DNA of 24,401 nt from Saccoglossus kowalevskii. Lineage: Eukaryota > Hemichordata > Enteropneusta > Harrimaniidae. The stretch is taken from contig NW_003155258.1 in assembly GCF_000003605.2 (NCBI RefSeq), forward strand, positions 13,586-37,986, given 5' to 3'. Below are positions 8,001-16,889 of this stretch, piece by piece. A model generated the notes under the pieces. The model made no database searches and was not told where the DNA came from. It was given only the letters and a program-made list of their open reading frames with translations. Position 1 is the first letter of the stretch; each line of letters begins with the position of its first letter. A program made the translations under genes and the position numbers.

Positions 8001-10428
8001 ATCTGTTCCAATTGATGATGTACCTGTTCCTAGGAAGATAAATTACAACATACTGTTTGAAATAAAAATTCAGTCTTCATTTGGTCAGTATGGTAAGTAA
8101 AAACCTGATATCTTTTTTCACCTGTTCATAGTGATAGGCAGTTTGTACATTTATCTGTCCCATATAGGCTTCAAACAAACTTCAGCCTTTGGAGAATTGT
8201 GAGTAAATTTAGGCTTAGTGATCACAATTTAGAAATTGAAAGAGGTAGACAACAACGACCAAAAATTCCTGCGGAAGAGCGATTTTGTAAAAAATGTCAT
8301 ACAAATTCAGTTGAGGACTAACAACATTTTATCTTAGATTGTGAATTTCTCGATAAAGAAAGAGGTGAGCTGTTTCAAGAAATAGAAATTAAAAATAAAA
8401 CTAAATAAAACAGACAATTTCATTAAAATAATGACGAGCTTCATACCCCTGGCAAAGTTTCTAAATAAGGCAAACAGAAATCAGGTATATGATAGCTATC
8501 ATCTCTACATTGGAAGAATTCTGTAACTATCATTAATTTTTTTTTTCCTATTAAGCTTTTAACATCTTTTAATTTTAATTTTATCTTATAGTTTAGCTAC
8601 TGTATTTTTTTTATGATTTATATTTTATTTACCATACTGCGCCCTCTGATGGCATAGTAGTGTAATAAAGTTATTATTATTTAATTTTGACCTCTCCTTT
8701 ATAAGCCATTACCTTAACAGATAACTGCCCTTGAAGCACGATTATTTCATCTTCAGTGTTCTTTATCTCTTCTTTTGTTTGATTTGTTTCTGTTCTTACT
8801 GTGGGGAAATTTAAATATATAAATGCATGGTGGGTAGGGTTAAAGCTACTGACTTATACCTTGGGTGGCTGCACATCACATTGACTGGAACACTGAATAT
8901 CAATACCATCTCATAAAAATCAGACCCTCTTTTGTGTTTGAATATTTTTGTGTTTGAATATTACATTATCAATGGTCATAGAAGCAACAGGTGAACATAA
9001 TTTTTTCTTCTGACTTGTAAAAATTGTGAAAAAATGTATATCGTGAAAAAAAAAAAATTCATGGTAGTAAAATAATTATGTATATATATAATAATTATAT
9101 TTTTCTTGTGCGCAAACTAGTAGATTAATTTTTGATCAATTCAATAAATAAAGATTTGTTTCGTCTTCAGATTAAAATAAACAAAGACAGACATAACATT
9201 TTCCATTTTATGATCTACCATTTGATTAGTTGGTTTAGCAAGAATTTCACACACACAATGAGTCTCATTTGATGGAGCTTTGTAGAATGTATGTAAATCT
9301 GTCAAACAAATAATGTTGTGACGTCCAAGTTAAGACTAAAATAGATATTCAATAAACTAGGGGTACACTTGTTTTCCCCAGAAAATATATAAATGCAAGT
9401 TCATTGCTGAATTAATTGAGAAGGGAAGGGAAATTCAAAACTACGCAACTGAGAGCTTCGTCAACCTGTCAGGCTTGACACAGGGTCAAGCATTTATGCC
9501 ATCAAAGACATGAATTCATACATCAGGGGCATCCATATACATGTATGTTAGCGTCAAACTTTCAACAACACGGTGCCGAAGTTATTCAAACTTTAATTCT
9601 GCATCAATTGACTAAGGAAATGTTACTATCTACCGGTATATGCACTGTTTTAAAGAATATTTTTCTTGCCACAGGCCTGTAGTTACATTTATGTCAGTAC
9701 AAAAATTTGAAGTTCACGTTTTGTTAAAAAGCAATCACAATGTGTTGTGACTTCTCCATAGATGTACTTAGCAATTAATTATTAAATGTGATGCAAGACA
9801 TTTTTTTTCAAAGTTGCTTGACATATCGGTAATGATATTCTTGCTATGTTTTGCCAATTTGTTCATTATCTAATTTCCATATTTATTATTCATTTTCAAA
9901 AATGTTGATTGTATAACTAATTAATTGATTGTATCAACTGACGCATGGTGGAAGTTGATGCATTCAGAATTTGATAACCTTATTAATAAATACATATTTT
10001 TCCTGCTTGTTTTTTGTAATAAGTTAATGAGAAATAATAACCTGAAATGTCAATAAGAAACATTTTGTGCTGCACAAGATTCTATTTCTATCATACACTA
10101 TAGCATTCTGTGTCATCCCCCCAGTAGTTTTGTTCAATTTTTTGTTTACACTATTTTCTTTCTGGGATTTAAGTGTGCAGATTGTTTTTTCTGCTATTGA
10201 TTATCACTGCAGGATTTTTGTTCAGGATTTTTTCCTTAACAATTTTTTCCATGCCCTTTCTCCAAAGTGGTCAATCCCTAAAGCCGGCAAACAAGTTGCT
10301 TACAGTATACTTCTTGGAAGATTGAACGACAGTAGGCGTTTACACTTACACTCTGCTAAAAGGTTCCACCTATCTTGTGCCTTTTGCTCTGATTGCAGTA
10401 TCTGCATGAAAAGCTCGTCTAGACTCAT
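1874..10428 (-). CDS. CCDC172: CCDC172-like coiled-coil protein gene (six coding exons)
   Basis: Six minus-strand segments, 10350-10428, 8713-8798, 6498-6614, 6190-6355, 4223-4330 and 1874-2028, join with matching phases (1, 0, 0, 1, 1) into a 236-residue frame. It begins MSLDELFMQILQSEQKAQ, closely resembling the start of vertebrate CCDC172 (MSLESLFQHIIFTEHQAE, from memory), and keeps a late EK-x5-PQ-x-D match (EKLQVARHPQTD). Vertebrate CCDC172, also described as tektin-2-binding protein, has about 258 residues and is linked to sperm flagella. Almost the whole product is charged, heptad-like coiled coil (L/E/K/Q rich) with no catalytic motif, so a structural or scaffold role in cilia or flagella is inferred from the family. 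The stop used at 1874 may be intron read-through; the true last exon could lie left of the window. One intron has a GC donor. A CpG-rich region precedes exon 1. Confidence 0.82.
2029..4222 (-). other. Intron 5 of the CCDC172-like gene
   Basis: This is 2.2 kb of AT-rich sequence without a supported exon on either strand. I see no clear mobile element, tandem array or RNA gene in it. Confidence 0.6.
4223..4330 (-). CDS. CCDC172: CCDC172-like exon 5
   Basis: The exon has 108 bp, with acceptor TTTTTTATAG and donor AGAG then GTTGGT. Two bases complete the split Glu codon, 35 codons follow (LAIFKKHEEVYRQLQNEKER and on), and the exon ends in phase 1. It is symmetric and typical coiled coil. Confidence 0.83.
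5212..5376. repeat. 165-bp direct repeat, copy 1
   Basis: It starts ATAGCAATCAAAAGTCAC and ends AATAGGAATTATACA. It has the same length as the copy at 5606-5770 and differs by nine substitutions by my count. It contains GGGTCGGGTGGGTGAACGGG, which is GC-rich for this intron. Confidence 0.95.
5377..5605 (+). mobile_element. Retro-like insert between direct repeats, possible truncated LINE/SINE
   Basis: This 229-bp segment ends with GAATAAACATTATTATTATT, an AATAAA-like signal followed by an ATT microsatellite tail. The same kind of tail ends the LINE fragment at 8686. It is directly followed by the second 165-bp repeat copy. The order repeat, element, tail, repeat is what target-primed reverse transcription would give. 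No coding frame is visible, so the family is not identified. Confidence 0.5.
5606..5770. repeat. 165-bp direct repeat, copy 2
   Basis: It starts ATAGCAGTCAAAAGTCAC and ends AATAGGAATTATACA, about 95% identical to 5212-5376 with no indels. The offset between the copies is 394 bp. Confidence 0.95.
6190..6355 (-). CDS. CCDC172: CCDC172-like exon 4, with GC splice donor
   Basis: The exon has 166 bp, entered in phase 0 after TTTACACAG and left in phase 1 at AAAAAG then GCAAGT. That is a GC donor whose remaining bases match the U1 consensus well. No GT donor gives the same join: the frame continues into exon 5 as ELEK|E|LAIFKKHEEVY. A TTA-type microsatellite (6361-6393 on the plus strand) serves as the sequence directly in front of the acceptor. 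The peptide is lysine/glutamate rich, coiled-coil-like and includes FNKKYDLIGKGKQSREND. Confidence 0.83.
6361..6393. repeat. AAT-type microsatellite next to exon 4 acceptor
   Basis: The plus strand reads a run of TAATAA/AAATAA motifs. On the minus strand this is a TTA/TTTA tract that ends a few bases before TTTACACAG, the acceptor of exon 4 of the CCDC172-like gene, so length changes here fall inside the 3' splice-site region. Confidence 0.85.
6498..6614 (-). CDS. CCDC172: CCDC172-like exon 3
   Basis: This exon has 117 bp, phase 0 at both ends and 39 codons, between acceptor AAATTTTCAG and donor CTG then GTAGGA. The peptide runs from FQLLAEEELNLKLNS to LQQQHMKSLADL, with a Gln-rich coiled-coil core. 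Because it is symmetric, skipping it would keep the frame. Confidence 0.85.
6890..7120 (-). repeat. Dispersed repeat, inverted relative to 19560-20110
   Basis: The segment CGGCCATTTTGAATCCATTC (about 7094-7113), followed by TGAAAAAC, is on the minus strand GTTTTTCAGAATGGATTCAA followed by AATGG. The plus strand near 19670-19690 has GTTTTTCAGATTTATTCAAA followed by ATGG. A second shared block is GATGAATTTTTAACATTAA here and TTAATGTTAAAAATTCATC near 19797-19815. The two loci therefore carry the same decayed repeat in opposite orientation. The family is not identified. Confidence 0.6.
8181..8686 (+). pseudogene. Non-LTR retrotransposon 3' end, decayed, in an intron
   Basis: The frame from 8181 reads FSLWRIVSKFRLSDHNLEIE, then RGRQQRPKIPAEERFCKKCH, a stop in place of the residue after VED, then QHFILDCEFL. 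This is the Cys/His knuckle (C-x2-C, H, C) seen at the C-terminus of many LINE reverse transcriptase ORFs. After one frameshift near 8400 it continues DNFIKIMTSFIPLAKFLNKA and ends YHLYIGRIL at the stop 8524-8526. A 3' UTR with GCGCCCTCTGATGGCATAG follows, ending in AATAAAGTTATTATTATTTA. The copy is 5' truncated and dead, with one nonsense change and one frameshift. It lies antisense to the host gene. Confidence 0.8.
8713..8798 (-). CDS. CCDC172: CCDC172-like exon 2
   Basis: Acceptor CCCCACAG precedes the exon, and donor GTTAAG then GTAATG follows it. The exon has 86 bp: two bases complete the split Leu codon, then 28 codons (RTETNQTKEEIKNTEDEII and on) lead to a phase-0 end. It is charged and coiled-coil-like. 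A LINE 3' end lies about 27 bp past its donor, in the opposite orientation. Confidence 0.82.
8799..10349 (-). other. Intron 1 of the CCDC172-like gene
   Basis: This is 1.55 kb of AT-rich sequence with a TA-rich tract near 9077-9100. No exon or element could be supported in it. It contains one of the five TACCGGTA palindromes (9631-9638). Confidence 0.55.
10350..10428 (-). CDS. CCDC172: CCDC172-like exon 1 (start codon)
   Basis: The ATG is at 10428-10426. The exon codes 26 residues plus one base and ends at a strong donor, GAGT then GTAAGTGT. The start is chosen because MSLDELF matches the conserved N-terminus of the family. The split codon T+TA gives Leu and leads into exon 2. Confidence 0.82.
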
Positions 10429-10960
10429 AATCTACACCAATTGGCAAGCTTCTTCGTTCAAACAATATCAGTAAAATTTACCATCAAAATCGTCTGCTAC
10501 TGCAAAATATCACGTGGTGTCACTTCCACGGTCCGTCTCAAGAGGGCTCCCCTCCATCACCTTCGCAGGTGATTGGTCAATCCTAATAGAGGGAGACAAG
10601 ATTGTGACCTCTGACCCCTTAACGGCGAAAAGAAAAAGCGGAGCGTTTAATGTCGATGAGGCCGGGAATACTATCTTTAACTTCGGCCATTTTTCGTGTC
10701 CGCGCTTCAGAAATACGGTATCTGGGAGCAGTAGACGATAGCAGCGACGCTGGGCCTACTATTGTGTGGTTAACCCGTTCTCTGCGACATGAACAAAGGG
10801 TGCAATGCCAATGTAGTCGAAAGCACTTATTTCTATTTACACACCATAGTTTTGTGGCGGGCATCGTCCTACTAAGCGAGAATAACGCCGTAATCAGCAA
10901 CTTAACAACGTGAAGAGCATTCTGAGATGGCGTTGTACAGACTTGACGCATATGATAAGG
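10429..10960 (-). promoter_or_regulatory. CpG-rich region, likely promoter/5' UTR of the CCDC172-like gene
   Basis: Dozens of CG dinucleotides cluster here, while flanking introns have very few. An E-box CACGTG lies at 10511-10516, about 83 bp upstream of the ATG, and a minus-strand CCAAT box at 10572-10576. Overlapping short ORFs on both strands (about 75-110 codons) are what raised GC content produces by chance and show no family features. A divergent plus-strand transcript starting here is possible but not shown. Confidence 0.55.
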
Positions 10961-11954
10961 TCACAGCATGGTGAGACGTCATTTCAATATTCTAGTTAGC
11001 TCGATATGTGACATAAAATTGAAAACAAAGTGTCTATTGCCTTGTTGTTCAGTACTTGACCTCAACGCAATTATATAGGCATTTGTCTTTTCGCAATAGT
11101 GCACCATTTCGATCATCTCAGCCTAGCATGTAATATTCGTTGCTATCTACTGTGTTTAATGTAAATGCTGGTTGCCTCGGAGTGTTGGTATAAAAACTAA
11201 ATGGGATACAATGAATTATGAATGGGATAAATTATGTTGTATTCGATTAATGTATTCACATTCATACAGACAAAATATGCGAGTTTCTTCCGGTTTTTCA
11301 GTCATCAGTTTTTTTGTTTTTTTTATCTTATCTTGCATTTGACAAATTTAAAGTGACTTCCCTCCCTAGTCCACATTTAGGAAAACAGATTTTTTTGTTT
11401 GTTTTTTGTTTCTGGTTCTTGAAAAACTCCTGGAAAGCAAAATCAATTGTGATCTATACTACCAACAATTTATGCAACTGAGATATCTATGTACTATGGT
11501 ATCATGTGATAAAGATCTCGTGGTCTTTGGAGTTTCATGCATACGTCAATCAATTTGTATTTAGGCTGTAGTGAATGGTTGGAAAGTTGCTCATGCATAA
11601 ATTATCGTAGTATTCAAAAATGCAAAAACACATGCTATGCAAATGAGCAAGGACACAGCAAAAATGATCAAGACTAATACTCATTTGCAGAGTTTCTTCA
11701 GTATTTTGCAATTTTCTGACTTCATATTGAGGAAATCATTTCCATTGTTTATGTTTGGAATCTGATTTTAGCTCTTGATTGAAATCAACTTTCCAAATAT
11801 GGATTTTTTTTGTATTTAATCTACAACCCAAGATATAATAGTGTGTCTATTACATATATATAAACTGCCCTGTCTGGAGACACACAACGTATTAATACTA
11901 TTTGTCTTTTTGTTATTTAAGTTGTATCTTCTCATAACACTATGCATATGTAAT
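10961..11954. other. Intergenic stretch
   Basis: AT-rich sequence with T-rich runs (near 11308-11325 and 11390-11410). No exon, RNA gene or recognisable repeat was supported. Confidence 0.5.
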
Positions 11955-12258
11955 CAGGGTTTTTTCTAGAAAAAAATTGCAAGAGGGAGCACTGCAATTC
12001 AGTGCCGCCACCAAGTGGGGGAGATGGGGTTCTCCCTACCAGGGTATGAAGTTTTTGATAATTCTAAGTTAAAATGGAGCATTCTATGGCTTCCTTGGGG
12101 CAAAAATTATTATCAGACAGGTCACAGTTGAAGACTGTGGCCACATGTGATCTCTGGTCATTCAGAATTTTATGGTTGCCAGAGGATCTGCTTCCCAGGG
12201 TAAGGGGGCACATGGCCATGGCATGAGGGCGCTGTGCCCCTGTTTAAAAGAATCCCTG
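11955..12258. mobile_element. MITE-like element with CAGGG/CCCTG ends and direct-repeat flanks
   Basis: The element begins CAGGGTTTTTTCTAG and ends AAAAGAATCCCTG. The ends are imperfectly inverted (CAGGGATTCTTTT on the minus strand). The hexamer TGTAAT stands directly before the left end (11949-11954) and directly after the right end (12259-12264). If the right border is moved two bases inward, the flanks become 8-mers TATGTAAT and TGTGTAAT with one mismatch, the target-site length of hAT transposons, whose ends often begin CAGGG. The 304-bp interior has no ORF, so it would be a non-autonomous copy. Confidence 0.65.
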
Positions 12259-12264
12259 TGTAAT

Positions 12265-13505
12265 TGTGCAATAGATGTTTTGGTTTCCAGTCTTTCAACA
12301 TCCATCTCAAAGATCCATGTTACAATTTAAGTGATACTTCCAATGACAGAAGCCCTGCAAAATGTCATGTCAAAGGTCAAGAGCTACGCCAACTCCACTT
12401 TCATCTTGGCGAGCCCAGTTTAATTTTCAAACTGTGGAGAGCCATGCTTCCTTTCTCACCTTGATGGCACAAATAAAATAAAGTGAACTAGTTAAAAATA
12501 GTTATTAATATAATATGCTCTGAATTTTTTTTTCATTTCAAGGTAAGATATAGGTAGTTGGAATTGACTGTTTCACTGGGACAACTCTGGTTCTTTTATA
12601 GTTTGGTGATGAAAAATAACAAAATATATAAAATAAATAGTATTTGTTTAATTATTTGGGTTTTCAGCCCTCAAATTACGAACATAATCTCCATGAATTA
12701 CGATCAATGTTTGTCCTGTCTCAACTTGAAAGACATTCGTCAGAACAGACACTGTCCTAAACTCGGCATGGAAAAACCAACGACGATCGACATTCCAAAC
12801 AAATTATTACCAGGACACGGTTGATGTGCATTTTAAACAATTGTTATTATTATCGAAAGATGAGATATTTATAATTATATTATAACATTATCAATACCAG
12901 TGGATTTTATGACGTCATTGCAGCAGATTATTCACGATAATGTATCCCATTATTGAGCATCAAGGCCCTGTGTCATGGATATGAATACAATGTTTCGAAA
13001 ACGAATAAAGGAGAAACTATTGAAAAAGAAGAGAAATTGTTAGATAACAAGTATTTAATACTAAAATTGGCATCAAATAAAACTGTCCATTACCAATAAC
13101 AGCCGATTTCAATATCGAAATCAGACAATTTTGTGAGGGCATCATTGCCTGCTCTGTACGCTAAAGCGTGTTCAGTCAAAGCGTTCCATCTAGTACGCCT
13201 GCTTCTAGCTTCCGTGACTGGTGCTGGTGGCCTCTCAATTAGTTCGCCCTATCAAGTTGATGAAGTGAGATCAACCAAGGGTGATTTATTCGAGCAAACA
13301 TACAATGTATGTCTACAAGTACAGAGAGATGATTTTGTTCTGTTCTGTTTCTGTAGAGAGTTATGCCACATAATTTGCGAAACGAGATCCACGATGACCG
13401 ACGTGACTTGTATTTCCTAAGCGTCGGCTCCCGGTAATTGTCACAGTCCGGGCACAGTTTGCATAAGCAAAATAAAATATCCATGTTTTAAGGCGAGTAT
13501 ATTTT
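12265..13505. other. Intergenic stretch with two less AT-rich patches
   Basis: Patches at about 12690-12830 and 13120-13440 have open frames of 88-95 codons but no recognisable domain. The first follows an acceptor-like GGGTTTTCAG and could be an untranslated or short coding exon of the downstream zinc-finger gene. Nothing decides this from sequence alone. Confidence 0.35.
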
Positions 13506-14134
13506 AGCTCCGCTGTCGACTTTGTCGAGTGGAGCTTATCATACGAGTGATTGTCCATCGTCGTCCGTGTCAATATTTTACTTTTTCGACTTCTTCTTGA
13601 AAACTACAAGCCTGAATGCTTTGATACTTGGTGAATATGCACCTTGGGTAGACCTCTCTCAGATTTGTTCAGTTCATATTTTTGTCATTTTTGGTAAAAA
13701 GTAATATTTTCGACATCTTGCTAAAAACCGCAAGTCCAATTGCTTTGATATTACATATATAGGTACTACATGTGGACCTCTCTCAGATTTGTTCATTTTG
13801 TAATGATATCTTTAATTCTCTAATTTTGGTGAATATTTTTGTCATTTTTGGTAAAAAGTGATATTTTTGACTTCTTGTTGAAAACCGCAAGTCTGATTGC
13901 TTTTATATTACATATATAGGTACTACATGTGGACCTCTTGCAGTTTTGTTAATTTTGTGGTGATATCTTCAATTATCTAATTTTGATGATTATTTTTGGT
14001 GAAAAGTGATATTTTTGAATTCTTGTTGAAAACAGCAAGTCCTGTTCCTTTGATACTACCGGTATACATATTGTTCATTTTCTAATGATATCTTCTGTTC
14101 TTTAATTGCAATGTGCATTGCTAACAGCGGAGCT
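13506..14134. mobile_element. TIR-bounded element with internal ~155-bp repeats
   Basis: The perfect 11-bp inverted repeats AGCTCCGCTGT (13506-13516) and ACAGCGGAGCT (14124-14134) bound the segment. Inside, about three and a half copies of a unit follow each other, marked by ATTTTTGGTAAAAAG near 13687 and 13844 and its variant near 13992 (spacing 157 and 148 bp). Other shared blocks are ACATATATAGGTACTACATG and TGGACCTCT. Behind the left end lies a second short hairpin (GTCGAC TTT GTCGA). No transposase is encoded. Flanking target duplications were not clear. Confidence 0.6.
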
Positions 14135-14821
14135 ATCTCAGCCGATAGGCTGCTTGTTTTAATTATGCAGTCAGATTAAAATCACTGTTGGTTCTCCTTC
14201 TAGGATGGCTAACACCCATGAGCTTTCCAGCCATGCTCGTTCGCTCGCTTCGCCTGTAAGTTTGGTTTCAAAGTATTCGTCAAATCATTGCCCTCCCATG
14301 GAATTTAAAATAACTATTACACAGACAGGACAGCTGCCAATAACATCTACCTTGATGGTTTGTAAACACTATTGGGATGGGGTAACGATACGACTACGTA
14401 CATGTACCCTGGGTACGCACCCCTACGCATAGTCAATTCAGCTGGACCACAGCGGCGATCTAGCGTAGCGTAGCGTAAGGCCGCGGTGGATACCAATACG
14501 GCGTCCCAGTCACGGTGTGCCATTCGCTTGGGCGATGACTGCAATGCTACTCGACACCACACATCAGTCACCCATTCACGCAATGTAAATGAGTTCAATA
14601 CAATAATATTTGATGGATTAAAACTAGTTTCATTCTTAGTTTCCATATGAGATTGTGGAAACAATTTCCAGAAAGACATTTTTAAATATTCATATTCATG
14701 GGCCAGTGACTGTGAAACTATTCCATTCACCGTGAATTTTTCTCCAAATTTCCACTTTTTGGAGGCAGCAAATCTACTCGTATTGACATCGTTCCAAAAT
14801 AATAACAATGAACTCCCTGAC
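14135..14821. other. Intergenic stretch with a CpG-rich patch
   Basis: Bases about 14380-14560 are rich in CG dinucleotides and include a short tandem GCGTA repeat near 14463-14476. A minus-strand frame of 158 codons (14347-14823) overlaps the patch. Its peptide shows no domain I recognise and lacks any splice or poly(A) support, so I do not call it a gene. The patch could be a promoter for the plus-strand zinc-finger gene. Confidence 0.35.
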
Positions 14822-14894
14822 AACCCATAATCGACTCAGCACACTTTGTGCTCCATATATGTCGCACAAAGTGAGCTTTTGCCCATTATGGGTT
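14822..14894. repeat. 73-nt imperfect hairpin
   Basis: The left arm AACCCATAAT, an unpaired stretch, then ACTTTGTGC pairs with GCACAAAGT, an unpaired stretch, then ATTATGGGTT. The loop is TCCATATATGTC. The outer 10 bp are perfect, the inner 9-11 bp nearly so, and they are separated by a 9-10-nt internal mismatch. The size suits either a short palindromic repeat or a folded precursor RNA. Confidence 0.7.
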
Positions 14895-16280
14895 GGCGGG
14901 TCGTTCATTATTGTTGAAATATACTGTAATACCAAACATACGCAAAATTAACAAATACACAAAGAAGTGTAAGGTTATGTTTTATGCTAGGCTTATTTAT
15001 ATTTTCTTTCACTCAGTCCATGCATGGAGCTCTTGTGTTCTCCTCGGGGAAAACAACAATAATTATAACACATCGTGAAGAGTCAACAATCTAGAAAGGA
15101 AATCCAGAAATTACACCGATGTACTTTGCAAATCAGACAGTCATACCATACTTGTGTTGATACATTTTTGTGGCAGTACGTCACATCAGAATATTGTTTA
15201 ATATAAAATATTTCATCCCAGTCAAATCTAGGTCACAGGGTCAGATTGCGTGCATATAATTATAGATAGTTTAAAACTAAAAAAAATTTGACTTTTAGGC
15301 GGCTATTCAATGTCTATAGAAACTAGAACAGAATAGGTACGCATATACAATAGCGATATACGCATATACAATAGAGATATGGCTGAGACATGTTCATTAG
15401 TGACATCATCAACCAACGCCCTCTAGAGGTGAGATGACTTTTGTCGTCTACTTCACAGCACATTTTATACCCGATATTTTGGACATTTTGCAGCACACAC
15501 AAGTTGATTTTATTGCTAGAATTCATTCATAGATCTCAAATTTCATGTACGGAGTGACAAAAGCCAGATCTCTGCTTCCCTTTAAGAGTTGCATTGTCTG
15601 TCATGTTATGTTTCCAGCAATAAATTTGATTGTGTCTTGGAAACAAAATTTAAAGCTATCAAAGCTATAAACAGATCTGAGAGAAAAATAAAATGTATAC
15701 TTTGGAACATTTTTCCAAATTACCAGTTCCATAAAATTTTTAACTTTTCTCATTTCATTTAAAAATGTTTACCTTTAAGATTACTAAAAGAGATAGTTTC
15801 ACAATTCATGAAGACATAATTTCACAAAAATCATAATCTTTCTGTAATAACTCCATGGAAAGCTTTGTGGCTACAATATTTTATGAAAACTATAATTAAA
15901 CAACATACATAAATATTTTTCCATTTTGTTGCAGGCAGGCATTCCACAAATTTGATGCGCTTAGATGGTTCCAACAATATAATATATAATATGTAAAAAT
16001 AAAATTAAAGACAGAAATGTTTTTTTTAGTAGAAAAGTGTTTGTTTTTAGGTAAAGTAAATGAAATGCAATAGTTACAGCCTTCTCAAGATTCCACTTCA
16101 TGTTGAAAACCATTTTAGTGCCCATCGAACATTGCCTGAACAAGATCATTAAACCAGCATATGCCTGCATCGATTGTACAAAACAAATCACAATAGGAGA
16201 CATACATGTACCGATATGCTTGTTGATTTGTTTTTTGTTGACATTTGACTGACTGGTGACCACTAACTCCACCCTACTCC
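14895..16280. other. Intergenic or 5' intronic stretch before the zinc-finger gene
   Basis: AT-rich sequence. A short duplication ATACGCATATACAATAG occurs near 15343 and 15358. The minus-strand frame at 15961-16359 (132 codons) has no ATG-supported domain and overlaps a repeat, so it is not called. Confidence 0.4.
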
Positions 16281-16752
16281 TTAAAATCTGTATTAGAAGC
16301 CGCATTCCTAATAGAAGTCGCACCCATTCTTTTTGAATCATTGAGAACCTAAAATTCATAATTTCTCATATGTGTAGATACTCTAATAGAAGCCGCATCC
16401 CCTCTGTTGCTTTGTACCATTTTAATAGAAGCCGCGGTTTATAATACAGATTTTACAGTAGTCCTTAAAACACCAAACATCAACAACTTAACATGTCGTC
16501 AATTATTTTAAGATTTGCCTTGGCGGATTTGATTTGATCTGATGAATTAGCTATCAAAGATTATGCTATTTTTTTTTTAGTCTGTGTTACAAGCTGCTAT
16601 ATCTTTTGATACTTTTAATGGATATAGCCACTACTGTTGAATCTGTATTAAAATCTGCAACCTTTGTTCACATGATACAATGCAACAGAGGGGATGCGTC
16701 TTCTATTAGAGCATCTACACATGAATTTCAGTTCTCAATTGTTCTCAAAATG
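16281..16752. mobile_element. Inverted-repeat element with TAATAGAAGCCGC motifs, next to the zinc-finger exon
   Basis: Two arms of about 110-120 bp face each other. The left arm (about 16343-16463) includes GTGTAGATACTCTAATAGAA, then GCCGCATCCCCTCTGTTGC. The right arm (about 16635-16750) includes its near-complement GCAACAGAGGGGATGCGTCT, then TCTATTAGAGCATCTACAC. The motif TAATAGAAGCCGC and variants recur near 16288, 16305, 16384 and 16422. The spacer of about 170 bp is unrelated AT-rich DNA. This looks like a foldback MITE. It ends about 100 bp before the acceptor of the zinc-finger exon. Confidence 0.7.
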
Positions 16753-16856
16753 GTGGTGTAGTTTTTTATTGGGGATATGGACTTTATGGTACTCAATTTA
16801 TTATCATCAAATTATTTATAGAATTTGACCAATACCTTTGTCTGATTTAATTAAAC

Positions 16857-16889
16857 AGGTAAATACTAGCCACTATCTGAGCACAAAGA
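16857..16889 (+). promoter_or_regulatory. Splice acceptor and 5' UTR that decide the zinc-finger start
   Basis: TCTGATTTAATTAAACAG ends at 16858 and is a plausible 3' splice site, so the 5' UTR probably begins in an upstream exon. An in-frame TGA at 16878-16880 excludes an earlier start in this exon. The start context has A at -3 and G at +4 (AGAATGG). Confidence 0.6.

Larger units (their letters stand above)
6615..8712 (-). other. Intron 2 of the CCDC172-like gene
   Basis: This intron of about 2.1 kb carries a decayed dispersed repeat at about 6890-7120 and the LINE fragment at 8181-8686. A short GAAT/AATGA repeat lies near 7185-7210. No further exon is supported: joining exons 2 and 3 directly is in frame. 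Confidence 0.6.

Noticed and set aside
10619-10951. Overlapping frames on both strands in the CpG-rich region, including a peptide starting MAEVKDSIPGLIDIK
   Set aside because: The frames overlap on opposite strands, and the peptide ends after 23 residues with no good donor. The region is better explained as a promoter/5' UTR.
12558-12824. Plus-strand frame ending MNYDQCLSCLNLKDIRQN and on, after an acceptor-like site
   Set aside because: It could be an upstream exon of the zinc-finger gene, but no donor in a useful phase and no family match were found. I left it as an open possibility only.
13133-13420. 95-codon plus-strand frame in a less AT-rich patch
   Set aside because: It starts with a non-ATG codon, shows no recognisable domain, and overlaps minus-strand frames of similar length.
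14347-14823. 158-codon minus-strand frame
   Set aside because: No domain, no coiled coil or signal, no splice or poly(A) support. Half of it covers a CpG-rich patch, where stops are rarer by chance.
15961-16359. 132-codon minus-strand frame
   Set aside because: It has hydrophobic, low-complexity ends, overlaps the TAATAGAAGCCGC repeat element and has no domain.
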